A stretch of DNA of 64,000 nucleotides, from NCBI RefSeq assembly GCF_013364235.1, contig NZ_CP054919.1, positions 4,438,701 through 4,502,700 of the forward strand, in the 5' to 3' direction. A program made the position numbers and the translations under genes. The DNA is from Kitasatospora sp. NA04385. Lineage in GTDB: Bacteria > Actinomycetota > Actinomycetes > Streptomycetales > Streptomycetaceae. Below are positions 53,543 through 61,542 of the stretch, in pieces. The notes below the pieces were generated by a model. It saw only the letters and a program-made list of their open reading frames with translations, made no database searches and was not told where the DNA came from. How positions within the stretch are numbered: the stretch's first letter is position 1; every line of letters begins with the position of its first letter.

Positions 53543-54040
53543 GTGAAGCCGCTCCGTCTCCGCCTGTTGCTCGGCATCACCGCGATCACGGGGCTGCTGT
53601 CCTGGGGCGGCGCCCGGCTGTGGGACTCGCTGGGCACGCTGCCCGGCGTCCCCGCCTACGCGCCGTACGTGCTGGCGGCGATCGCCGTGGTGCTGCTGGC
53701 CGCGGCGATCTCGCTGCGCGCCCGGCTGAAGGCGGTGCGGGAGCGGCAGCCCGGCGCCAAGGGCGTCGACCCGCTGCACGCGGCCCGGGCACTGGTGCTG
53801 GGACAGGCCAGCGCGCTGGTGTCGGCGGTGGTGACCGGGATCTACGCGGGCGTCGGGGTGTTCCTGCTCGGCTCGCTGGAGGTCGCGGCCCGCCGCTCGC
53901 AGGCGCAGACCGCGCTGTTCGCGGTGCTGGCGGGCGCGGCGGTGATCGCGGTGGCGCTGTGGCTGCAGCACATCTGCCGGCTCCCGGAGGACCACGACGA
54001 CCCCGAGCACCCGCGCGGGACGGCCGCCCCCTCCCGCTGA
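53543..54040 (+). CDS. DUF3180 membrane protein
   Basis: A 165-residue protein with four membrane helices (about residues 7-25, 42-60, 92-115 and 123-142) and an acidic tail. DUF3180 genes follow folK throughout actinobacteria; the function is unknown. GTG 53543 has GGAAGGAAG upstream. Confidence 0.92.
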   Translation: MKPLRLRLLLGITAITGLLSWGGARLWDSLGTLPGVPAYAPYVLAAIAVVLLAAAISLRARLKAVRERQPGAKGVDPLHAARALVLGQASALVSAVVTGIYAGVGVFLLGSLEVAARRSQAQTALFAVLAGAAVIAVALWLQHICRLPEDHDDPEHPRGTAAPSR

Positions 54041-54108
54041 CGCGCCGTCACCCGGCCGTCGCCTCCGGTGCCCGGCACCGGCTGTCAAGGCCCGAAAGGG
54101 GGGCGAGG

Positions 54109-54137
54109 CTGACAGCGCCGCGATTCGCACGCTAGTT
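54109..54137 (+). promoter_or_regulatory. Leaderless promoter of the coiled-coil membrane protein gene
   Basis: CTGACA (54109-54114), a 17-base spacer and TAGTTT (54132-54137); ATG 54145 follows 7 bases later. A 7-bp inverted repeat, GCTGTCA (54081-54087) and TGACAGC (54110-54116), overlaps the -35 and may be an operator. Confidence 0.55.
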
Positions 54138-54144
54138 TCTAGCC

Positions 54145-55161
54145 ATGTCTCGCGGACGCCACCGTCATTCCTCCGTCCTCGGCCGGCTGCTGCCCCCGGT
54201 CGGCTCCGGCGCGCTCGTGGTCGCGGCGGTGGCCGCCCTGGTGGCCAGTCCGGACCAGGTCGTGGCCCGCTCGGTCGGGGTCGCCGCGGTGGTCGCCGTG
54301 GTCGGCCTGGCCCTGGTGCTGCGCCAGCGCGACCGGGCGGCCCGCACCTCCGCCCAGCTGGCGGTGGTGCGCCGGATGCGCGCCGAGGAGCGCTACGAGG
54401 AGCAGATCGCCGAGGCCGAGTACGCGGCCGAGGTCGCCGAGGAGCGCGCCACCCGGTTCGGGCGGCGGCTGACCGCGGAGAAGTCCCGGCTGGCCAAGGC
54501 CGAGACCGAGATCGCCCGGCTGCTGCGCGAGCGCGCCGTGATGGTCGCCGAGCAGGCCATGAAGGAGGCCGAGGCGACCCGCCGGGCCCTGGAGGCCACC
54601 CGCCCCAAGCACCCGGTCACCCCGGCCTCGTTCGTCCGCGCGCAGGCCGCCCTGCGGCACCTGGAGCGGCAGGCGGCGGTCGCCGAGGCCCGCCGTGCGG
54701 TGGACGAGCGGGCCCAGGTCGAGCTGCGCCCGAAGTCGCCCGACCCGGTGCCGGCCACCGGGGCGGACGCGCTGCGCCCGGTCGGCCCGGCGCTGCCCGC
54801 CCAGGACGCCGCCGCCGCGCGGACGGCGGCCGTGCCGGCGCCGCAGCGCCCGCGGGCCACCGCGTTCAGCTTCTTCGGCCGGCCCGGCACCGCCCGGGCG
54901 GCGCTGCCCGGTGCCCCGGCCCCGGCGGTCGGCGACCTGGCGGACGTGGTGGGCGACGAGGCGCTGGCCGACAGCGAGCGCTACGCGGTGCTGGACGGCG
55001 CCCCGGTGGACGCCGCGCAGGCGCCCGCCCACCAGGCCGTGGAGCAGCCGCCGAGCCACCAGCACGCCGAGTCGGACACCGAGCCCGAGGTGGTCGACCT
55101 GACCGCGCACGACGAGACCGAGCTGCTGGAGCTGCCCGAGCTGCGGGCCGGCCGGTCCTGA
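54145..55161 (+). CDS. Membrane-anchored coiled-coil protein of unknown function
   Basis: A 338-residue protein. Two membrane helices near the N-terminus (about residues 20-35 and 41-58) are followed by a long Ala/Glu/Arg coiled coil (about 65-200). A Pro/Ala-rich linker and an acidic C-terminus follow (EPEVVDLTAHDETELLELPEL). No catalytic motif is visible. It is streptomycete-like and near the folate cluster but behind its own promoter. A structural or cytoskeletal role is possible but not shown. Confidence 0.8.
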   Translation: MSRGRHRHSSVLGRLLPPVGSGALVVAAVAALVASPDQVVARSVGVAAVVAVVGLALVLRQRDRAARTSAQLAVVRRMRAEERYEEQIAEAEYAAEVAEERATRFGRRLTAEKSRLAKAETEIARLLRERAVMVAEQAMKEAEATRRALEATRPKHPVTPASFVRAQAALRHLERQAAVAEARRAVDERAQVELRPKSPDPVPATGADALRPVGPALPAQDAAAARTAAVPAPQRPRATAFSFFGRPGTARAALPGAPAPAVGDLADVVGDEALADSERYAVLDGAPVDAAQAPAHQAVEQPPSHQHAESDTEPEVVDLTAHDETELLELPELRAGRS

Positions 55162-55179
55162 CCGGCCGTCGCCCCCGCG

Positions 55180-55243
55180 CCGCCCCCGCACGCGAGACGG
55201 CCCCCCGGAAGGCTCCGGGGGGCCGTCTCGCGTGCGGGGGCGG
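55180..55243. terminator. Very long perfect terminator hairpin abutting the terD stop
   Basis: About 30 bp of uninterrupted pairing (55180-55209 with 55214-55243) around an AGGC loop. It fills the gap between the convergent coiled-coil and terD genes and touches the terD stop codon. Confidence 0.85.
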
Positions 55244-55819
55244 TCAGACGTTGACGCCGAAGTCCTGGGCGATGCCGACCAGGCCGGAGGCGTAGCCCTG
55301 GCCGATGGCGCGGAACTTCCACTCGGCGCCGTTGCGGTACAGCTCGCCGAAGACCATGGCGGTCTCGGTGGCCGCGTCCTCGGAGAGGTCGTAGCGGGCG
55401 ATCTCGGCGCCGCCGGCCTGGTTCAGCACCCGGATGTAGGCGTTGCGGACCTGGCCGAAGCTCTGGCCGCGGTTGTTGCCGTCGTAGATCGACACCGGGA
55501 AGGTGATCCGCTGGACGTCGGCGGGCAGCGCGGCCAGGTTGACGTTGATCTGCTCGTCGTCGCCCGCGCCCTCGCCGGTGCGGTTGTCGCCGGTGTGCAC
55601 GACGGTGCTGTCCGGGGTGCTGGTGTTGTTGAAGAAGACGAAGTGCCGGTCGGAGTAGACCTTGCCTTCGCCGTTGAGGACGATCGCGCTGGCGTCGAGG
55701 TCGAACTCGGCACCGGTGGTGGTGCGCACGTCCCAGCCGAGGCCGACGGTGACCGCGGTCAGGCCGGGGGCCTCCTTGGTCAGCGAGACGTTGCCACCCT
55801 TGGAGAGGCTCACGGGCAT
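55244..55819 (-). CDS. terD: TerD-family tellurium/stress resistance protein
   Basis: A 191-residue calcium-binding stress protein. Family features include the start MPVSLSKGGNVSLTKEAPGL, the acidic loops FDLDASAIVLNG and HTGDNRTGEGAGDDEQINV that bind calcium, and FGELYRNGAEWKFRAIGQG. Streptomycetes carry many paralogues, several linked to differentiation. Genes for the rest of a ter cluster are not adjacent. Confidence 0.93.
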   Translation of the reverse strand: MPVSLSKGGNVSLTKEAPGLTAVTVGLGWDVRTTTGAEFDLDASAIVLNGEGKVYSDRHFVFFNNTSTPDSTVVHTGDNRTGEGAGDDEQINVNLAALPADVQRITFPVSIYDGNNRGQSFGQVRNAYIRVLNQAGGAEIARYDLSEDAATETAMVFGELYRNGAEWKFRAIGQGYASGLVGIAQDFGVNV

Positions 55820-55934
55820 GGTCTGTGGTGTCCCTTCGGTCGGTTTTGCCCAGAGAACGCGGGACGGGCGGCCGTTGGTTCCACTACTCGGTGGACGGAC
55901 GGATTTCTCCCCCGTACGGACGCCCGGCGCCGCA

Positions 55935-56435
55935 TCAGATTCTCGGGTAGCGGCCCTGCACGGTCCAGATGTTCGGGTTGTCGGCGAGTCCCTCGTGCAG
56001 CTCGGTCAGGTCGGCCAGCACGTCCTGCAGGAAGTCCCGTGCCTCGCGGCGCAGTTCGGCGTGCCGCACCACCAGCGGCCGGTCGTCGGGGCACCAGGTG
56101 GCGGTGATCTCGACCCAGCCGAACCGGCGGGCGAAGCGCAGCAGTTCGGTGTTCTGGGTGAAGTCCAGGTCCTCGGTGCGCACCCGGGCCTCCCGGCTGC
56201 CGCGCGGGTCGGCGTCGAGGCGTTCGGCGACGTCGCACAGCGCCCAGGCGAAGTCGAGCACCGGGACCCAGTGCCAGCGGGTCTCCACGGCCGCGCCCTC
56301 GTCCGTCTCCAGGTACACGTCGCCGGCGAACAGGTCGTGCCGCAGCGAGCGGACCGACGCGGTGCGGTAGTCGGTCTGCGGGGGGTCGGGGAAGCGGGTG
56401 GAGAGGGAGTAGCCGAGCTCGATCACGCCCGCCAT
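55935..56435 (-). CDS. Conserved hypothetical protein
   Basis: A 166-residue acidic protein. I do not recognise its family with certainty. Visible features are a beta-rich N-terminus (IELGYSLSTRFPDPP), a Trp-rich centre (RWHWVPVLDFAWALCDVAERL), a strand region ATWCPDDRPLVV, and a C-terminal helix RREARDFLQDVLADLTELHEGLA. It may be a single-copy streptomycete immunity- or SMI-type fold, but there is no partner gene to support that. Confidence 0.75.
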   Translation of the reverse strand: MAGVIELGYSLSTRFPDPPQTDYRTASVRSLRHDLFAGDVYLETDEGAAVETRWHWVPVLDFAWALCDVAERLDADPRGSREARVRTEDLDFTQNTELLRFARRFGWVEITATWCPDDRPLVVRHAELRREARDFLQDVLADLTELHEGLADNPNIWTVQGRYPRI

Positions 56436-56503
56436 TGTGCCCGGTCGGCCCGGGGGCCTTAACCAGGTGACGGGGGCCCGGAGGGGGCGGGATGATGGGC
56501 GGC

Positions 56504-56932
56504 ATGACTGAGCCTGTCCGCGTACGGGGTTCGGTGGTCGTCCCCGACGCCGAGCTCGTCTGGCGCTTCTCGCGTTCCTCCGGCCCCGGCGGGCAGCACG
56601 TGAACACCTCGGACTCGAAGGTCGAGCTGCGATGGGACCTGGCGGCCTCCGACGCGCTGCCGGCGGTGTGGAAGGAGCGCGCCCTGGAGCGGCTGGCCGC
56701 GCGGCTGGTGGACGGGGTGCTGGTGGTCCGGGCCTCCGAGCACCGCTCGCAGTGGCGCAACCGGGAGGTGGCCGCGGCCCGGCTGGCCGCGCTGCTGGGG
56801 GAGGCCACCGCGCCGCCGCCCAAGACCCGGCGGGCGACCAAGCCCAGCCGCGGCATGGTCGAGCGGCGGCTGGAGAACAAGCGGCACCGCTCGGGGCTCA
56901 AGCAGGGCCGGGGCCGGATCCGTCCGGACTGA
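56504..56932 (+). CDS. arfB: Alternative ribosome-rescue factor ArfB (YaeJ)
   Basis: Peptidyl-tRNA hydrolase that rescues stalled ribosomes. The GGQ motif is in FSRSSGPGGQHVNTSDSKVEL. The C-terminal basic tail (PKTRRATKPSRGMVERRLENKRHRSGLKQ) enters the mRNA channel in known ArfB. ATG 56504 gives 142 residues. It is convergent with the flavin reductase, 7 bases apart. Confidence 0.94.
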   Translation: MTEPVRVRGSVVVPDAELVWRFSRSSGPGGQHVNTSDSKVELRWDLAASDALPAVWKERALERLAARLVDGVLVVRASEHRSQWRNREVAAARLAALLGEATAPPPKTRRATKPSRGMVERRLENKRHRSGLKQGRGRIRPD

Positions 56933-56939
56933 CGGCCGG

Positions 56940-57503
56940 TCAGCCGAGCTGCCGGTAGCCGCCGCGCAGGTACAGCAGCGGCCGCCCGGCCGGGGCGGGC
57001 AGCGCGGCGGCCAGCACCCGGCCGAGCACCAGGGTGTGGTCGCCGGCGGCGATCCGCTGCTCGGTGCGGCACTCCACGGTGGCCAGCGCGCCGTCGACCA
57101 GCGGGGCGCCGCTGCGCGGGCCGCGGTGCCAGGCGGCGTCGGCGAACAGCAGCCGGTCGCTGAGCCGGCCCTTCATCGCGAACCGGGAGGCGAGCGTGCG
57201 GTGCTCCTCGGCGAGCAGCGACACCGCCCAGGTCTCGGCCCGGGCCAGCAGCTCGTCCATCCGGGAGTCGGTGCGGACCGAGACCAGCACCAGCGGCGGT
57301 TCCAGCGACACCGACAGGAACGAGGTGGCGGTCATCCCGGCGTCCTCGTCGTCCTCGGGGTCGTGCACGGTCAGCAGCGAGACGCCCGCGGCGAGCTGGC
57401 CGAGGGCGGCCCGGAACTCCTCGGGCGTGGCGCCGGCCGCCGCCGCACCGGCGGGGGCCGCGGGGGCGGCGGGGGACTGCTGGGAGCTGTACACGTACCG
57501 CAC
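56940..57503 (-). CDS. Flavin reductase-like FMN-binding protein
   Basis: A 187-residue member of the flavin reductase (HpaC-like) split-barrel family. It shows EFRAALGQLAAGVSLLTV, GMTATSFLSVSLEPPLVLVSV and RFAMKGRLSDR, with DHTLVLGRVLAA near the end. It likely reduces FMN with NAD(P)H for an unknown partner oxygenase. GTG 57503 has GGGGA five bases upstream; the first about 20 residues are Ala/Pro-rich. Confidence 0.9.
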   Translation of the reverse strand: MRYVYSSQQSPAAPAAPAGAAAAGATPEEFRAALGQLAAGVSLLTVHDPEDDEDAGMTATSFLSVSLEPPLVLVSVRTDSRMDELLARAETWAVSLLAEEHRTLASRFAMKGRLSDRLLFADAAWHRGPRSGAPLVDGALATVECRTEQRIAAGDHTLVLGRVLAAALPAPAGRPLLYLRGGYRQLG

Positions 57504-57596
57504 GCTAGTCCCCGACCGGGCGCGCCGGTATCGGGCCGTGGTCGTAGTCCGGTCGTAGGTCCGTTCGGTCCTCGGTCGCAAACGCCTTGATCATTA

Positions 57597-57612
57597 TGTG
57601 ATTTGAGTCACA
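57597..57612. promoter_or_regulatory. Consensus Crp-type operator upstream of cdgB
   Basis: TGTGATTTGAGTCACA is a perfect TGTGA-N6-TCACA site and also fits the Streptomyces Crp pattern GTG-N6-GNCAC. It lies about 117 bases before the cdgB ATG and 94 bases before the divergent flavin reductase start, so it could act on either. Confidence 0.6.
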
Positions 57613-57728
57613 GTCACAGCCTATTGCTGACCGAGCGTGCCTATCGGAGTGCTCCCTGTGATTCAGTTCTTCTGGCAATCGGACGCAACCTTGTCAAGAA
57701 CCATCCGAAGCAGCCGGGGAGCCCCCGC

Positions 57729-59522
57729 ATGGAAGCCGAGTCGGAGCCCTACGTCCGCCTCGCGACCCTCCGCACCTTGCACCGGGTCGTGGCGGACCTC
57801 AACGCTGCCCGGAGCCTGGCGGGGACCCTGCAGGCGGTCGTCGAGGGCGCGGTCCACGGGCTCGGGTTCGACGCCGCCGCGGTCAGCCTGGTCCGCCCCG
57901 ACGGCGACCTGGTGGTCGCCGCCGTCTGGGAGATCGAGGAGAGCGCCTTCGGCGGCCCCGCCGTCCTGCTCGGCCAGGTCGGCTCCCGGGAGTCCTGGGA
58001 GCGGATGCTCCAGGTCGCCGACCACTGGGGCACCCTGCGCTTCCTGCCGCACGACCGCGGCTGGGCGATAGCCACCGACATCCCGACCTGGACCGGCGAC
58101 GGCCCGATGCCGGTCTACGGCAACGACTGGCACCCCGCCGACGTCCTGCTCGCCCCGATGTACAGCGCCGGCGGCGACCTGCTCGGCATCCTCTCGGTGG
58201 ACCGCCCGCGCAGCGGCAAGCGCCCCGGCGCGTGGACCCGCGAGGCCCTGGAGATGTTCTCCCTGCAGGCCTCCATCGCGATCGGCAACGCCCGGCTGCG
58301 GGCCGAGATGCAGCGCGCCCTGGCCCGGCTGGAGAAGGAGCAGCAGGCCCTGCGGGCCAGCGAGGAGTCCTTCCGGCAGGCCTTCGAGTACGCCCCCAGC
58401 GGGATGGCCATCACCGAGCTGCACGGCGAGGCCACCGGCCAGCTCAGCCGGGTCAACGACGCCCTGTGCCGGCTGCTGGGCCGCCCCCGGGCCGCGCTGC
58501 GCCAGCAGCGCTTCGTCGACCTGGTCCACCCCGACGACCTCGACCTGCTGCTGCGCACCAGCGCCGAGGGCGGTCGGGCCGAGCTGCGGCTCTCCCGGCG
58601 GGACGGCGGCTACCAGTGGGTCTGCCTGCGCAACTCGGTGGTCGCCGACGCCGCCGAGGGCCCCAGCTTCCTGCTCACCCACGTCGAGGACATCGAGGAC
58701 CGCAAGCGGCACGAGCTCCAGCTCGCCCACCGGGCCAGCCACGACGCGCTCACCGGCCTGCCCAACGGCGCCGAGCTGCGGGCCAGGCTCGCCCGCCGGC
58801 TCTGTCCGCTCGCACCGCACCCCGGGATACCCGGCCAGGCGGCACCCGCCGGAGCGCCCCACCAGGCCGCCCACGCCGCCCAGGACGGCCGCGCGCCCGC
58901 CGGGGCCCCCGTACCCCTGGCGCACGGCTACGCGGCCCCGGACGGGGCCCTGGAGCGCGACCGGGCCGCCTTCGCCGCCGGGGAGGTGCTGCACCACACC
59001 GGCGTCCCCGCCCACCACGTGCACGCCGTGGTCCCCGCCGAGCAGCCGCCCGGGGACCTCTGGCACGGCCACCGCCGCGGCACCGCCCCGGTCGGCGACC
59101 GCGGCCTGGCCGTCCTCTACTGCGACCTGGACGGCTTCAAGCTGGTCAACGACCGGCACGGCCACAACACCGGCGACGCCGTCCTGATCGAGATCGCCCG
59201 CCGGTTGCAGCAGGTCGTCCGGGAGGGCGACACGGTGGCCCGGATGAGCGGCGACGAGTTCGTCGTCCTCGCCGACAACATCGGCCGCGAGGAGGCCAAG
59301 GAGCTGGCCGGCCGGCTGCGCGGGGCGATCCTGCCGCCGATGCGGATCGACAACCGGGCGGTGCGGGTCGGCGTCAGCCTCGGCATCGGCTGGGCCGGCT
59401 GCGGGATGAGCATCGACGAAGTGCTGCACTCCGCGGACGAGCGGATGTACGACGAGAAGCGCACCCGCGGCGGCCCCGCCCGCGGCTCCCGGGGCGAGCG
59501 CTCGCACCGCCGGGCGGGCTGA
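57729..59522 (+). CDS. cdgB: Diguanylate cyclase CdgB (GAF-PAS-GGDEF)
   Basis: Makes c-di-GMP, which in Streptomyces delays development through BldD and RsiG. A GAF domain (about residues 20-185) is followed by a short coiled linker (RAEMQRALARLEKEQQALRAS), a PAS/PAC domain and GGDEF. The active-site loop reads SGDEF, and the inhibitory RxxD (REGD) lies exactly five residues before it. An insertion of about 85 residues rich in His, Ala and Pro splits the GGDEF domain after LPNGAELRARL. ATG 57729 (MEAESEPYVRLATLRTLHR) follows GGGGAG and fits CdgB; 597 residues. Confidence 0.9.
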   Translation: MEAESEPYVRLATLRTLHRVVADLNAARSLAGTLQAVVEGAVHGLGFDAAAVSLVRPDGDLVVAAVWEIEESAFGGPAVLLGQVGSRESWERMLQVADHWGTLRFLPHDRGWAIATDIPTWTGDGPMPVYGNDWHPADVLLAPMYSAGGDLLGILSVDRPRSGKRPGAWTREALEMFSLQASIAIGNARLRAEMQRALARLEKEQQALRASEESFRQAFEYAPSGMAITELHGEATGQLSRVNDALCRLLGRPRAALRQQRFVDLVHPDDLDLLLRTSAEGGRAELRLSRRDGGYQWVCLRNSVVADAAEGPSFLLTHVEDIEDRKRHELQLAHRASHDALTGLPNGAELRARLARRLCPLAPHPGIPGQAAPAGAPHQAAHAAQDGRAPAGAPVPLAHGYAAPDGALERDRAAFAAGEVLHHTGVPAHHVHAVVPAEQPPGDLWHGHRRGTAPVGDRGLAVLYCDLDGFKLVNDRHGHNTGDAVLIEIARRLQQVVREGDTVARMSGDEFVVLADNIGREEAKELAGRLRGAILPPMRIDNRAVRVGVSLGIGWAGCGMSIDEVLHSADERMYDEKRTRGGPARGSRGERSHRRAG

Positions 59523-59597
59523 ACCGCTTGTCCCCCGCTCGCCGGGGGCAGGTAGGGTGCCCTGGGTACGAGAGCAACCAGTCCAGGGGAGTCGAAC

Positions 59598-60548
59598 GTG
59601 ACCACGCCCGGCAACAGCGGCGCGGAGCCCGAGGGCGCGGGCGGGGAAGACCCCTTCGCGTACCTGTACCGCCCCGCGGAGGGCGAGCAGCCGGCGGCCG
59701 AGCGCCCCCGCAGCGGCTACCAGCGCCCGATGGAGGTGGGCCGCGCCACCTACGGCGAGCGCCCGTCCTACCCGCAGGCCCCGCCGCCGCCCGGCTACGG
59801 CCAGGGCCCCGCGGCCCCGCACGACCCCACGGCGGCCCTGCCCCAGCAGCCCCGGTACGCCGAGCGCTCCCGCCCGCGGCCGGGCGAGGACAAGCCCGCG
59901 GGCCGCGGCAAGGCGGCGATCATCGGCGCCGTCGCGGTGGTCGCGGCGATCGCCATCGGCGCGGGCGTGGCCCTGTCCACCGGCGACCCGGGCGGCAAGG
60001 CCGCGGCCGACGCCACCGGCAAGGCCGCGCCGACCGCGGCGGCGGCCGGCACCGCGGGCGGCGCCGCGGACAGCCCGAGCGCGGCCGCGAGCAGCGCCGC
60101 GCCCAGCCCGAGCGCCGGGAGCGAGCCGGTCAGCGACGCGTCCAAGTTGCAGGCGCAGGGCGCCGCCACCGAGAGCACCGTCAAGGGCGCGGTCTCCGCC
60201 GACGGCGGCTACCTGGTGCTGCAGGCCGGGTCGTCCTTCACCTGGACGGTCAACTCGGACGCCGGCGGCCAGACCAAGCTCTGGCTGCACTTCAACAACA
60301 CCGGTGCCGACCAGCCGGCCAAGGTCACCGTCAACGGCAAGGACCACCCGGGCGGCGTGACCTTCAAGAACTACTCCAAGAACCCGGCCGCCGACCCGGC
60401 CCAGTCCTGGTTCAGCACCAACATATGGCCGGTGCTGCAGCCGGGGGCGAACACCATCACGCTGACCGTCCCGGCCGGGGCGGCCAACCCGGTGCTGCTG
60501 GACCAGGTCGCGCTGACGCCGATGAGCGTCAACGACTACCCGAAGTAG
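59598..60548 (+). CDS. Membrane-anchored carbohydrate-binding-module protein
   Basis: A 316-residue bitopic protein. A Pro/Tyr-rich cytoplasmic N-terminal third precedes one membrane helix (AAIIGAVAVVAAIAIGAGVAL, about residues 106-126) and an Ala/Ser/Pro linker. A C-terminal CBM6/35-like beta-sandwich follows (GSSFTWTVNSDAGGQTKLWLHF ... GANTITLTVPAGAANPVLLDQVAL). It probably binds cell-wall or extracellular glycans. It follows cdgB by 75 bases. Confidence 0.82.
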   Translation: MTTPGNSGAEPEGAGGEDPFAYLYRPAEGEQPAAERPRSGYQRPMEVGRATYGERPSYPQAPPPPGYGQGPAAPHDPTAALPQQPRYAERSRPRPGEDKPAGRGKAAIIGAVAVVAAIAIGAGVALSTGDPGGKAAADATGKAAPTAAAAGTAGGAADSPSAAASSAAPSPSAGSEPVSDASKLQAQGAATESTVKGAVSADGGYLVLQAGSSFTWTVNSDAGGQTKLWLHFNNTGADQPAKVTVNGKDHPGGVTFKNYSKNPAADPAQSWFSTNIWPVLQPGANTITLTVPAGAANPVLLDQVALTPMSVNDYPK

Positions 60549-60556
60549 CGGGCGGC

Positions 60557-60582
60557 GGCGCGGGGGAGGGCTCCCCCGCGCC
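60557..60582. terminator. Terminator between the CBM protein and aldolase genes
   Basis: A 12-bp perfect stem (GGCGCGGGGGAG and complement) with a 2-base centre, between convergent genes. Confidence 0.65.
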
Positions 60583-60588
60583 CCCGGC

Positions 60589-61446
60589 TCAGGCCCGGCC
60601 GGACACCACCCGGGCCAGCTGTTCGACGGTGCGCGCCATCGCGTCCCGGGCCGCCGACAGGTAGCCGCGCGGGTCGGTGGCGGCGGGGTCGGCGGCCAGC
60701 CGGTCACGGATCGCCGGGGTGCAGGCGAGGTTGAGCGCCGTCCCGATGTTGACCTTCACCATGCCGGCGGCGACCGCCTCGGCGAGCGCGGCGTCCGGGA
60801 CGCCGGAGCTGCCGTGCAGGACCAGCGGGACGGGGACGGCCGCGGCCAGCTCGCGGATCAGCGCGTGGTCCAGGGCGGCGGTGCGGGTGGTCATCGCGTG
60901 CGAGGAGCCGACCGCCACCGCGAGGGAGTCCACGCCGGTCTCGGCCACGTAGCGGGCGGCCTCGGCCGGGTCGGTGCGGGCGCCGGGGGCGTGCGCGCCG
61001 AGCGGGGGCTCGCCGTTCTTGCCGCCGACCCGGCCGAGTTCGGCCTCCAGGTGCAGACCGTGGCGGTGCGCCCAGGCGGTGGCCTCGGCGGTGGCCTTGA
61101 CGTTCTCGTCGTGCGGCAGCGCGGAGGCGTCGAACATCGCGGAGGAGAACCCGGCGGCGGGCGCGGCGCGCAGCAGGTCCACGTCCTCGACGTGGTCGAG
61201 GTGCAGCGAGACCGGGACGCGGGCGGCGGCGGCGACCTCGGCGCAGGCGCGGGCGATCGGCAGCAGCCGGCCGCCCCGGTAGGCGATCGCGTTCTGGCTG
61301 AGCTGGAGGACGACGGGCGTGCCGACGGCCTCGGCGCCGGCGGCGATGGCCTCGGCGTGCTCCAGGGTGATCGCGTTGAACGCGGGCAGGCCGCGCCGTT
61401 CGGCGACGGCGGAGGCGAGCAGGTCGGACGTGCGGGCGAGCGGCAA
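60589..61446 (-). CDS. Class II ketose-bisphosphate aldolase (GatY/KbaY-like)
   Basis: Zinc-dependent aldolase, 285 residues. The catalytic Asp and zinc His are in SLHLDHVEDVDLL; further ligands and loops are GLHLEAELGRVGGKNGE, VAVGSSHAM, LVLHGSSGVPD and VKVNIGTALNLA. It is closer to tagatose-1,6-bisphosphate aldolases than to glycolytic Fba. TTG 61446 has GGGAGC upstream. It lies 96 bases downstream of nagA on the same strand, which suggests cleavage of a sugar made from an amino sugar; the substrate is unproven. Confidence 0.9.
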   Translation of the reverse strand: MPLARTSDLLASAVAERRGLPAFNAITLEHAEAIAAGAEAVGTPVVLQLSQNAIAYRGGRLLPIARACAEVAAAARVPVSLHLDHVEDVDLLRAAPAAGFSSAMFDASALPHDENVKATAEATAWAHRHGLHLEAELGRVGGKNGEPPLGAHAPGARTDPAEAARYVAETGVDSLAVAVGSSHAMTTRTAALDHALIRELAAAVPVPLVLHGSSGVPDAALAEAVAAGMVKVNIGTALNLACTPAIRDRLAADPAATDPRGYLSAARDAMARTVEQLARVVSGRA

Positions 61447-61518
61447 GGGGAGCTCCCGGTGGGGTGAGTAGCGAGGCGCAGGTTCCGCTGCTCACCCCCC
61501 GTGGCGGGAGGACCGGGG

Positions 61519-61536
61519 GCCGCCCCGCGGGGCGGC
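61519..61536 (-). terminator. Small hairpin between nagA and the aldolase gene
   Basis: An 8-bp stem (GCCGCCCC / GGGGCGGC) lies 6 bases beyond the nagA stop. It could partly terminate or stabilise the upstream message. It is weak compared with the other terminators in the window. Confidence 0.35.
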
Positions 61537-61542
61537 GCCGGG

